A DNA stretch of 64,000 nucleotides from Chryseobacterium sp. (GCA_031286615.1 JAITUA010000020.1:186001-250000), one strand, 5' to 3'; positions 34,056-41,488 are shown, counted from the stretch's first letter. The notes: generated by a model from the sequence alone, not told the origin. Numbers and translations: made by a program.

Positions 34056-36181
34056 GTATATATAATTCATATACCCAGGATCAAATGGAGGAACACTTTA
34101 GTAATTTCATTATTAAGTCTGTTTCTTATTCAAAAGCTGCTTTATTTTCAAGAAATGAGAAGGCCTTTGAAATGATGAATATTTATGGATATCATAGCAA
34201 ATCATCGGCATCTGGTGTTTCTGGCAATGCGTATCATGAAATCAGTCATTATTTCAAAGCCATGCAAAAAGGAATAATCCTTAGTCTGCCGGAACTCGAA
34301 AGCATTGCATTTGATTACATAGATAATGTTCCAGCTAATAAATGGAAGCTTCAGAAAACAACACCAACAATAGCTGAAGCCAAAATTAAGGCGGTTAAAA
34401 CTACAACAGCATTATTGGGAAACTTCTACTCGGAAAAATCAATTTATGAAGATCACATTGCAAAAGTTTTAGATGTTGAAATTTCTAACACAAGTTTTCT
34501 AACAATCAATGGCGTTGATATCCCTCTTCCTTTTAATACGATTATTGACTTAGTAATTGAAACACATGAGGGTAAGATAGTAGTAATCGACCATAAAAGT
34601 AAGAACGCATTTTCTTCAGAAGAAGATTTACGTCTTTCAATCGGTAAACAAGCAATAACTTATGTAAAAGCATATGAAGCTTATTCCGGATTAGTGGTTG
34701 ATGAAGTTTGGTTTTGTGAAAATAAATATTCTAAAAACAGATCCGGAGAGAATCAATTAAACATGTTCATGGTCGCTTTAGATAGAGATACAAGAGCATT
34801 ATACGAAGATTTGCTTTATGAAAATCTAAAGAGACTTATTGAAGCTGTTTCTAACCCCGATTATGTTTACCTGATTAATGACAAAGATAACTTAGTTGAT
34901 AAGGCTGAATTATATGATTTCTGGGCAAAAACACGAATGTGTGAGATTGATGAATTTGACATTGATGAAACGGAAGTTAACAAAGAAATGGTAAAAAAGA
35001 GACTTAGAAAAATAAGGGATTCATCAACCACAACGATTTCTCCAAAAATAATCAAAAAGTTCAAATCAAACGCAGCATCATTTATTAAATACGATTTAAG
35101 CACTTTAGACATGGAACCACATCAAAAAGTAGAACATATACTAAAAACATTCGGAATTCATACACAGGTGGCACACACCTTCAATGGATATTCTTCAAAC
35201 ACTTTCCTTCTGGAAGTTTCCGCTGGAACAAAAATAGCATCAATCCAAGGTCATAAACTTGATATTGCGAATGCCCTAAATGTTCCCAATGTCAGAATCC
35301 CAAAGGATCTGAAAGTTTACGAAGGTAAAGCTTATCTTCAGATTGAAACAGCTAAAAAGAGAGATAGAGATTTAATTTGGTCAAAATCTGAATTAAAGGA
35401 TCAGAAAATTCCTATCGGTAAAGATAATTTTGAAAGGACCTTATACTGGGATTTAGATAATCAATCTACTCCGTTTGTGTTGACTTGTGGTGCTGCGGGT
35501 TCCGGGAAATCAGTTGAATTAATAAGTATCGTTGAGTATGCAAAACTAATTCCTGAAGTAGAACAGATTATCATTCTTGATCCAAAATTTGAATTCATGG
35601 ATTATGCTTCTCATGAGAAAATAGAGGTTTTCAACGAAATTTTAGCCATTGAAAACAAGGTTGAAAGCTTAGTCAGAGAAATGAATTCTCTCATAAAAGC
35701 CGGAAAGAAAAAGAAAATTCTTATTGTGTTTGATGAATTCGCTGATGCTATTGCTGCATCCAGAAAAGGCAAAGACCTTGACATTTATAGTATGGTTCAG
35801 GTTGGAAACTACAGACCCACTAAAGACGCTTTTGGATTCCCGGTTGCTGGTCCTCCTAAAATGCAAAGGCAGAAAACAGGCGAGCTTAAAAGTTTAGAGG
35901 AAAACATGCGTATCATCAAACAGAAAGGAAGATCCGTAGGATTCAGAGGGATTGATGCAACACAGAGAGCCTCTACAAAAATAATCACCGGTGATGCTAA
36001 AGTAAATTACTCTCTTATGATTTGCTTCCGTGTCCCTAAAGAGATAGACAGCCGTGTTGTAATTGACGATGCGGGAGCAGAAACATTAGCGGGTATGGGT
36101 GACGGACTTTTAAAAACTCCTGATAGCCCCGATTTGATAAGATTTCAATCTTTCTACAAACCACAAGTACAAACAGCATGA
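34052..36181 (+). CDS. RecB/Cas4-like PD-(D/E)XK nuclease fused to FtsK-like ATPase
   Basis: A 709-residue two-part protein. Residues about 15-300 hold the RecB-family nuclease: GNAYHE (His62), IIDLVI (Asp166), VVIDHKSK (Asp180, Lys182) and Q200/Y204, the complete H-D-DxK-QxxxY set. Residues about 355-445 resemble the FtsK beta domain (NTFLLEVSAGTKIASIQGHKLDIANALN; VRIPKDLKVYEGKAYLQIE). Residues about 450-700 are the motor: Walker A CGAAGSGKS (479-487) and Walker B ILIVFDEFAD (556-565). The likely role is a translocating exonuclease feeding ssDNA to the adjacent Rad52-like protein; this is inferred. I do not know this fusion as a described phage exonuclease. Confidence 0.8.
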   Translation: MSIYNSYTQDQMEEHFSNFIIKSVSYSKAALFSRNEKAFEMMNIYGYHSKSSASGVSGNAYHEISHYFKAMQKGIILSLPELESIAFDYIDNVPANKWKLQKTTPTIAEAKIKAVKTTTALLGNFYSEKSIYEDHIAKVLDVEISNTSFLTINGVDIPLPFNTIIDLVIETHEGKIVVIDHKSKNAFSSEEDLRLSIGKQAITYVKAYEAYSGLVVDEVWFCENKYSKNRSGENQLNMFMVALDRDTRALYEDLLYENLKRLIEAVSNPDYVYLINDKDNLVDKAELYDFWAKTRMCEIDEFDIDETEVNKEMVKKRLRKIRDSSTTTISPKIIKKFKSNAASFIKYDLSTLDMEPHQKVEHILKTFGIHTQVAHTFNGYSSNTFLLEVSAGTKIASIQGHKLDIANALNVPNVRIPKDLKVYEGKAYLQIETAKKRDRDLIWSKSELKDQKIPIGKDNFERTLYWDLDNQSTPFVLTCGAAGSGKSVELISIVEYAKLIPEVEQIIILDPKFEFMDYASHEKIEVFNEILAIENKVESLVREMNSLIKAGKKKKILIVFDEFADAIAASRKGKDLDIYSMVQVGNYRPTKDAFGFPVAGPPKMQRQKTGELKSLEENMRIIKQKGRSVGFRGIDATQRASTKIITGDAKVNYSLMICFRVPKEIDSRVVIDDAGAETLAGMGDGLLKTPDSPDLIRFQSFYKPQVQTA

Positions 36182-36669
36182 CAAACAGTACAATAAAAGT
36201 CAAGAAAGGATATTGTGTTGATTGTTCACCTGGATCTTCTGAAAAGTATCTTATTGCAAAGCGGTGTTCCACGCACTACAAAGCGCACAGAGCTAAAATA
36301 AACGCAGAAAAGAAAGAGGGAAAGGGAAAGGTTGACGGATTGGATTTAGAGCCGAAAAAAGAGGTTAAAAAGTTGACATCAATCAAAAAGTTTTCAAAGA
36401 AAAGACAGAAAGAAAACAGAGAATATCTGATTAAGCGTCTTCAGTTTTTAGCGCAGCCAGGAAATCAAAGATGTTTTATTGAAGGATGTAATAATAAAGC
36501 TGATACAGTTGAACACACATCCGGAAGGTGGGGCAAAAATTATCTTGATACTTCTACCTGGAAACCCTGCTGCAATTTCCACAACTTAGAATTAGAAAGA
36601 AATTCAGAATTGTCTGAAAAATATCAACTCAGTAAAATTTCCGGAAAGAAAAAAATAATCAAAAAATAA
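36178..36669 (+). CDS. HNH/NinG-like zinc-binding phage protein
   Basis: A 163-residue protein with two Cys/His clusters. The N-terminal one (GYCVDC...KRCSTHY) is a zinc ribbon. The C-terminal one, CFIEGC...VEHTSGRW...KPCCNFHN (about 98-142), has the EH and HN features of HNH-type nucleases. Phage NinG-like and HNH proteins act on branched DNA; that role is plausible because it follows the Rad52 and nuclease genes, overlapping the latter by four bases. Confidence 0.65.
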   Translation: MTNSTIKVKKGYCVDCSPGSSEKYLIAKRCSTHYKAHRAKINAEKKEGKGKVDGLDLEPKKEVKKLTSIKKFSKKRQKENREYLIKRLQFLAQPGNQRCFIEGCNNKADTVEHTSGRWGKNYLDTSTWKPCCNFHNLELERNSELSEKYQLSKISGKKKIIKK

Positions 36670-36678
36670 ATTAAACAA

Positions 36679-37134
36679 ATGGAAACATTAAAAATTGAAA
36701 TCCCAAAGGGGTATGAAATTGAAAAATTTGATACGACTACTGGTGTTGTATCATTCAAAGAAAAACCAAAAAACATTAAAGAACGAATTAAAGATTTCCA
36801 TGATGTACTGGAAGTGCTTGGAATAGATGCAGATGATTTTGAAGAAGAAAATGAAGGCTTAGAGGAAGATGAATTAGCTTATCGTCAGATTAAACTGATT
36901 GTAAAAGCTTTAAATGAAGGATGGACACCGGATTGGACGAATTCAAGCGAGGCAAAATATTTTCCATGGTTCAAAATGGGTTCTTCTTCGGGTTCGGGGT
37001 TTTCGTTCGGCGACTACGCTTACTGGCGTACGGCTTCGTATGTCGGCTCCCGCCTTTGCTTCAAGAGTAGAGAACTAGCAGAATACGCAGGAAAACAGTT
37101 TACCGAGATCTATAAAAAATATATGACCATCTAA
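36679..37134 (+). CDS. DGR target protein 1
   Basis: A 151-residue soluble protein with no signal peptide or membrane segment. Residues about 1-30 are a beta hairpin-like start (LKIEIPKGYEIEKF), about 34-75 an acidic helical part, then ALNEGWTPDW and KYFPWF. Codons 101-127 are the variable repeat: SSSGSGFS, DY, W and VGSRLCFKS are fixed while residues at template AAY codons vary (Gly, Tyr, Arg, Ala, Tyr and Leu here). The last 25 residues (ELAEYAGKQFTEIYKKYM) form a helix. Paralogous to the next gene in layout. It lies in the early block, not with tail genes, so an adhesin role is not the obvious reading. Confidence 0.85.
   Translation: METLKIEIPKGYEIEKFDTTTGVVSFKEKPKNIKERIKDFHDVLEVLGIDADDFEEENEGLEEDELAYRQIKLIVKALNEGWTPDWTNSSEAKYFPWFKMGSSSGSGFSFGDYAYWRTASYVGSRLCFKSRELAEYAGKQFTEIYKKYMTI
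36979..37058 (+). repeat. DGR variable repeat 1 (VR1)
   Basis: Aligned without gaps to the template at 37551-37630, it differs at 17 of 80 positions and every one is an adenine in the template. The other 63 positions are identical. Identity with VR2 extends 22 bases further, to 37080. Confidence 0.95.
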
Positions 37135-37144
37135 AAATCACATT

Positions 37145-37519
37145 ATGAAAATTACAGAAAAAATTAAAAGTTTTGAAGATGCTTGTGAAGCATTAGGAAT
37201 TAATTCAGCGCTTCCAAATTTAGAAGCAATGCCTGAATCTTACCAAAAGCCAATGCTTGCACATTATAAGTTATGCGTTATAGCTGAAGCCTTGAATGAA
37301 GGGTGGAAACCAAATTGGGATGATTATGATGAAGACAAGTATTATCCGTGGTTTGATATGGAAGGTTCTTCTTCGGGTTCGGGGTTTTCGTACTACGACT
37401 ACGATTACTGGCTTACGCTTTCGACTGTCGGCTCCCGCCTTTGCTTCAAGAGTAGAGAACTAGCAAAGTATATTGGTGAAACATTTATCGATTTGTACAG
37501 AGAATACTTTGTAATGTAA
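37145..37519 (+). CDS. DGR target protein 2
   Basis: A 124-residue paralogue of the preceding protein: KIKSFEDACEALGI, ALNEGWKPNW, KYYPWF, the variable segment (codons 74-101) with fixed SSSGSGFS, DYDYW and VGSRLCFKS, and a C-terminal helix. It lacks the N-terminal 30-residue extension of target 1. Varied residues at template AAY codons are Tyr, Tyr, Leu, Leu, Thr and Leu. No export signal. It starts ten bases after target 1's stop, so the two are co-transcribed. Confidence 0.85.
   Translation: MKITEKIKSFEDACEALGINSALPNLEAMPESYQKPMLAHYKLCVIAEALNEGWKPNWDDYDEDKYYPWFDMEGSSSGSGFSYYDYDYWLTLSTVGSRLCFKSRELAKYIGETFIDLYREYFVM
37364..37443 (+). repeat. DGR variable repeat 2 (VR2)
   Basis: Aligned to the template it differs at 14 of 80 positions, all template adenines; non-adenine positions are fully conserved. 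Identity with VR1 continues to 37465. Confidence 0.95.
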
Positions 37520-37527
37520 AAAAATAT

Positions 37528-37656
37528 AGGTTGTGTGATGTTGTGGTTGTAGTTCTTCTTCAGGTTCAGAGTTTTCGTACAACGACTACGATAACTGGAA
37601 TACGAATTCGAATGTCAGCTCCCGCAATTGTAAAAAAATAAAAACATCACAAACCT
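37528..37656 (+). ncRNA. DGR template RNA: template repeat bracketed by inverted repeat
   Basis: The template repeat occupies 37551-37630 and has 22 adenines; read in the frame of the targets it gives SSSSGSEFS followed by Asn codons (AAC/AAT) at the variable sites. It is enclosed by an inverted repeat: 37528-37542 pairs with 37643-37656 as 14 base pairs with one bulged G. No protein is encoded. The template lies 104 bases upstream of the reverse transcriptase ATG, so a single transcript could carry both. Confidence 0.85.
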
Positions 37657-37734
37657 TACCTCTTGGTAAAAAACAACAAATTTTTAAAGGCGTTAGTAAT
37701 AATTGTGAACGCGACTTTTTTAACAGCAAAGGAT

Positions 37735-38697
37735 ATGAAAAGAATAGGAAACTTATATCAACAAGTAGTCAGCATAGAAAATTTAAATATTGCAGATGGA
37801 AAGGCACAAAAAGGAAAGTCTAAACAGTATGGGGTTATAAAACATAATTTAACACCTGATTGCAACATTTGGAAACTTAATAATATGTTGGTTGACAAAA
37901 ATTATAAAACTTCATCTTATGACATTTTCAAGGTATTTGAACCTAAAGAAAGAGAAGTTTATAGACTGCCCTACTTCCCAGATAGAATAACACATCATGC
38001 AATAATGAATATTCTAGAACCAATTTTCATGAAAGTATTTACTGCAGATTCATATAGTTGTATTAAAGGCAGAGGAATTCATAAAGCATCATTTAATCTC
38101 AGAAAAGCTTTAAAAAACGTAGAAGAAACAAAGTATTGTTTAAAGTTAGATATTAAGAAGTTTTATCCAAGTATAGATCATGACATTCTTAAAAATCTAT
38201 TAAGAAGAAAGTTGAAAGATCATGATTTACTTTGGCTGCTTGATGAAATAATTGATAGTGCACCTGGATTACCAATAGGGAATTATCTCAGTCAATATTT
38301 TGCAAACTTTTATCTGACATATTTTGACCATTGGATTAAAGAAGAAAAAGGAATAAAATATTACTTCAGGTATGCAGATGATATTGTAATTCTTAATAGT
38401 GATAAGGAAAAACTTCATGACCTGTTAACACTTATCACAAAATATTTATCCACTAATCTTACACTAGAAGTTAAAAATAATTGGCAGGTTTTCCCAATTG
38501 AAAGTAGAGGAATTGACTTCGTTGGATATGTTCACTTTCATACACATACTTTGCTAAGAAAATCTATAAAAAAACGATTTGCAAAAATGCTCAAAAAAAA
38601 TCCGAAAAGAGAATCAATCGCCTCTTACTATGGATGGGCAAAACATTGTAATTCTAAAAATTTACTTAAAAAACTTATCCCAAATGAACAGTTTTAA
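37735..38697 (+). CDS. DGR reverse transcriptase
   Basis: A 320-residue RT. The start MKRIGNLYQQVVSIENL is typical of DGR RTs; a TTG further upstream would translate template-flanking RNA and is rejected. Motif 2/A is LKLDIKKFYPSID (138-148), motif B is GLPIGNYLSQ (178-187), the DGR-type IGxxxSQ in place of the QGxxxSP of group II intron RTs, and the catalytic YADD is at 213-216. No maturase or endonuclease domain follows. It should copy the template RNA with errors at adenines, yielding cDNA that replaces VR1 or VR2. Confidence 0.95.
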   Translation: MKRIGNLYQQVVSIENLNIADGKAQKGKSKQYGVIKHNLTPDCNIWKLNNMLVDKNYKTSSYDIFKVFEPKEREVYRLPYFPDRITHHAIMNILEPIFMKVFTADSYSCIKGRGIHKASFNLRKALKNVEETKYCLKLDIKKFYPSIDHDILKNLLRRKLKDHDLLWLLDEIIDSAPGLPIGNYLSQYFANFYLTYFDHWIKEEKGIKYYFRYADDIVILNSDKEKLHDLLTLITKYLSTNLTLEVKNNWQVFPIESRGIDFVGYVHFHTHTLLRKSIKKRFAKMLKKNPKRESIASYYGWAKHCNSKNLLKKLIPNEQF

Positions 38698-38980
38698 AGA
38701 TTTTAAAATAAAACCTACATCACTTTCTTTTATTGGTGAGAAGGTCAGAATGACGAAAATTTTGAATTCAGAAATAATAATACATGATTTTATCATAAAG
38801 GATTCTGAAAAAAAGCCTGGAACAAAATATTTGACTTTGCAAATCTGTAGAAAAGGAGAAAAAGAAATAGTTTTTACAGGATCCAAAACATTAATGGATA
38901 TGATTGAGCAGGTTTCAAAGGAGAAATTTCCATTTACAACAACGATTATTCAAGAAGATCAGATGTTTCAATTTACATAA
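38684..38980 (+). CDS. small beta-rich protein coupled to the DGR RT
   Basis: A 98-residue protein whose ATG lies 14 bases inside the RT gene, so translation is probably coupled. The pattern NSEIIIHDFIIKDSEKKPG then YLTLQICRKGEKEIVFTGSK suggests a small beta-barrel (OB-like) with a helix (LMDMIEQVSKEKFPF); ssDNA binding is conceivable. It does not look like the helical-bundle Avd accessory protein. It could be a DGR accessory factor or simply the next early gene. Confidence 0.6.
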   Translation: MNSFKDFKIKPTSLSFIGEKVRMTKILNSEIIIHDFIIKDSEKKPGTKYLTLQICRKGEKEIVFTGSKTLMDMIEQVSKEKFPFTTTIIQEDQMFQFT

Positions 38981-38991
38981 AATAAAAAAAT

Positions 38992-39201
38992 ATGAAAGTA
39001 AGAGATTTAAAAATAGACAAAGAGGTTCTTATTAATGGTTTTAAATACGCTTATAAAGGTGTTAATAAAATCAGAATGAGCGGTTATTGGGTAGAGAAAA
39101 TTGTATTCAAAGCAATAGATACCCAAGAAGACAAACACTTTGATTTTAAAGTTTTTAACAAAGACTTAAAAGTAGATAACGAAAAAATAGAGTTAAAATA
39201 A
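38992..39201 (+). CDS. small hypothetical phage protein
   Basis: A 69-residue basic, beta-rich protein (MKVRDLKIDKEVLINGFKY start). Its stop shares a base with the next ATG (TAATG), so it is translated with the ssDNA-binding-like gene. No motif known. Confidence 0.5.
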   Translation: MKVRDLKIDKEVLINGFKYAYKGVNKIRMSGYWVEKIVFKAIDTQEDKHFDFKVFNKDLKVDNEKIELK

Positions 39202-39494
39202 TGGAATTAATTGGAGCACTTAGGGATATTTTTCCAACTCAAACATTTGGAACCAATTTTCAGAAGAGAGAATTTGTTTTAGTCACAGAAGAACAATATC
39301 CGCAAACACTATTGATAGAAATAACCGCCGATAGAGTTGATCTTTTAGATCATTTTAAACCCGGTGACCAGGTAAGAGTTGGAATTAATATAAAGGGCCG
39401 TGAATGGGTTAATCCAAGCGGAGAATCAAAATTCTTCAATTCTCTTTCTGCATGGAAAATCACACACAAGATTTTGGCTAATTCAGCCAGTTAA
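39201..39494 (+). CDS. DUF3127 OB-fold ssDNA-binding-like protein
   Basis: A 97-residue protein of the DUF3127 type, an OB-fold family considered a phage/plasmid SSB-like protein. Recognisable blocks are TFGTNFQKREFVLVTEEQYPQ, KPGDQVRVGINIKGREW and the ending FFNSLSAWKI. It likely coats ssDNA during phage replication or recombination. It shares a base with the preceding stop. Confidence 0.75.
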   Translation: MELIGALRDIFPTQTFGTNFQKREFVLVTEEQYPQTLLIEITADRVDLLDHFKPGDQVRVGINIKGREWVNPSGESKFFNSLSAWKITHKILANSAS

Positions 39495-39524
39495 CAAAAT
39501 TTAAACCATCAAAAATCAACCAAA

Positions 39525-40523
39525 ATGAAAGTAATCACACATAGAGTAGGAAACAAAATTAACGGTGAAGGAATGTTCCTTTCACAGCAAGAATTACAAC
39601 TTACTGAACAAATATGTGAAGAGCTTAAAGATTTCTTTTTAGGTTCTTTAAAATCAGAGGAAACATATCAGTTCTACAGCGATTCATATCTTTCAAATAA
39701 TGAAGTTTTCAGCTCAGTATCATCAATATTTGAAAATCCTGATACATTTCTATTTGAATCAGAATCAATAGCCAGAACGCTTTTTAATGCTGCTGAAAAT
39801 CCAAGAATTCAAGGTGGCGAATTATTCGTAGTGCTTTTTGAAGGTGAGAAACCGGAAAACAATCAGATTGGCATTTTCAAGACAGAAAAAAGAGAATCAA
39901 TATTAAAGTTTACCTACAATAATGATATTCTGGATATCGAAAAAGACCAGGGAGTTAGTCTAAACAAAATAGACAAAGCGGCCTTAATTTACAATACGGG
40001 AAAAGAAACTGGATATGTATTATCAGCAATCGACAACAGCAAAAATGGGGATATGTTCTATTGGTTTGAGGACTTCCTTCACATTAAGCAAAGAGAAGAT
40101 AACTATTATCACACAAACGAGTTGTTAATGGTATTCAAAGATTTTGTTACTAAGCAACTTACTCAAGAATACGAAGCAACAAAAGTAGATCAGGTTAATT
40201 TTCTTAAAAGTTCATTAACCTATTTCATGGAAAAAGAAAATTTTGCATTTGAAGAATTTACAAATGAAGTCTTAGTAGATCAAGCTGTGATTCAGAGTTT
40301 CGTTGATTTTAAAACAGATTATGAACAAGATTATCAAATGAATATTTCAGAAGAATTTGAAATCAATACTGCAGCAGTTAAAAAAGTAAAACGTCATTTC
40401 AAATCAGTGATTAAACTTGACAAAAATTTTCAAATACATATCCACGGAGATAAAAAATTACTTGAACAAGGAGAAGACGAAAAAGGGAAATTCTACCAGC
40501 TTTATTTTCAGAAAGAACAGTAA
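39525..40523 (+). CDS. NdpA-like nucleoid-associated protein
   Basis: A 332-residue protein of the 37-kDa nucleoid-associated protein (NdpA/YejK) family. Supporting segments: HRVGNKINGEGMFLS start, GGELFVVLFEG, DKAALIYN and the central LMVFKDFVTKQL. Phage copies may compact or mark phage DNA. It lies between the SSB-like and replication genes. Function in phage is inferred from the family. Confidence 0.7.
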   Translation: MKVITHRVGNKINGEGMFLSQQELQLTEQICEELKDFFLGSLKSEETYQFYSDSYLSNNEVFSSVSSIFENPDTFLFESESIARTLFNAAENPRIQGGELFVVLFEGEKPENNQIGIFKTEKRESILKFTYNNDILDIEKDQGVSLNKIDKAALIYNTGKETGYVLSAIDNSKNGDMFYWFEDFLHIKQREDNYYHTNELLMVFKDFVTKQLTQEYEATKVDQVNFLKSSLTYFMEKENFAFEEFTNEVLVDQAVIQSFVDFKTDYEQDYQMNISEEFEINTAAVKKVKRHFKSVIKLDKNFQIHIHGDKKLLEQGEDEKGKFYQLYFQKEQ

Positions 40524-40534
40524 AAAAAATAACA

Positions 40535-41488
40535 ATGAAAGACAAGGATAACAGTGTAATTTTTCTAAAGGACTGGCTTTTTTTAATCACTCCTATGTCT
40601 GCTGAAAATCAGATTGTATTTTGGGAATTATTCACGAATTACGAGTATGGAAAAGAACAAGAATGCGACAATCCTATTGTGTCTCCTACCTGGAATTTTG
40701 TAAAGAAACAGCTGGATAATATGAAGAATACCTACAAGGAAAAAGTGGTTAACAGAAATAGGCAAAATGGATCAAAAGGAGGCAGGCCATCAAAAACCCA
40801 AAAAACCCAGTCGGAAAAACCGGAACCCAATGTAACCAAACAAAACCCAAAAAACCCAGTGGGTTTAAATGAAACCCAAAAAACCCCTAAAGAAAAAGAA
40901 AAGGATAAAGAAAAAGAAAATGTAAATGATATTCTTTTAAAAAAAGAATCAAAAGAAGAAAATATAACAAAAGAAAATCCAGAAGAATTATTTTCTATTG
41001 ATCCGGAACCCAAAAAAAGAAAAAAAATTCCGCCAAAAAAAGAAAAAAAATATTTTACTAGAGTTGATTTTAAGAATCGCTTGATTGAATTAGGTGTTTC
41101 ATCAGAAGATGCGGAAAAGTGGATAGAGGTTAGAAAGCAGAAAAGAGCTGTGTTTACAGAGGATGCGATTCAACTTGTTATCGCTGAATGTGAAAAACAT
41201 AATTTTTCTTTTCCAGATGCAATCAAAGCATGTCGGATTTACGGATGGCAGGGGTTTGAATATGATTGGTATCTCAACAAGCAAAAAAACAACAATGGAC
41301 AAACAAATAATAACTCAACAAACAACGGATATAACACTCACGCAGGAAGCGCAAATAGCAAAGGAAATGCAAATGGCAAAGGTGGGAAAGTATCCGCTTC
41401 TTCCATACTTGCCAGACAAGCTCGTGCGCAATATACCGGAAACGGTGAAAGCGGAACTTTCACAGTCGAAACTGAAGTGGTCGAATGA
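40535..41488 (+). CDS. phage replication initiator-like protein (DUF6291-type N-terminus)
   Basis: A 317-residue protein. Residues 1-70 match a DUF6291-like winged-helix start (MSAENQIVFWELFTNYEYG). Residues about 75-165 are a low-complexity Lys/Pro/Gln/Asn linker encoded by the iteron array. Residues about 170-250 form a second compact domain (FKNRLIELGVSSEDAEKWIEVRKQ; AIKACRIYGWQGFEY), and the tail is disordered. The layout, two domains around an iteron-bearing linker, parallels lambda O. Its last 194 bases overlap the next gene in another frame. Confidence 0.65.
   Translation: MKDKDNSVIFLKDWLFLITPMSAENQIVFWELFTNYEYGKEQECDNPIVSPTWNFVKKQLDNMKNTYKEKVVNRNRQNGSKGGRPSKTQKTQSEKPEPNVTKQNPKNPVGLNETQKTPKEKEKDKEKENVNDILLKKESKEENITKENPEELFSIDPEPKKRKKIPPKKEKKYFTRVDFKNRLIELGVSSEDAEKWIEVRKQKRAVFTEDAIQLVIAECEKHNFSFPDAIKACRIYGWQGFEYDWYLNKQKNNNGQTNNNSTNNGYNTHAGSANSKGNANGKGGKVSASSILARQARAQYTGNGESGTFTVETEVVE
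40793..40887 (+). repeat. iteron array inside the replication gene (candidate phage origin)
   Basis: Seven or so copies of an A-run followed by CCC (AAAACCC/AAAAACCC) in 95 bases, including AAACCCAAAAAACCCAG-type units at about 40794-40810, 40843-40859 and 40872-40887. A purine/A-rich tract (40888-40980) follows and could be the DNA-unwinding element. The 23 bases at 40843-40865 recur exactly at 52227-52249. Confidence 0.6.

Noticed and set aside
37663-38697. Reading the RT from the upstream TTG at 37663, and the RT as a group II intron, retron or abortive-infection RT
   Set aside because: The extra 24 codons translate the template-flanking RNA and the frame from ATG 37735 begins with the DGR-typical MKRxGNLY. 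IGxxxSQ in motif B, the nearby template/variable repeats and absence of maturase or msr/msd structure fit a DGR only.
40793-40887. CRISPR array
   Set aside because: The repeats are short (about 8-17 bases), closely packed and inside a coding region, without unique spacers or cas genes; iterons explain them better.
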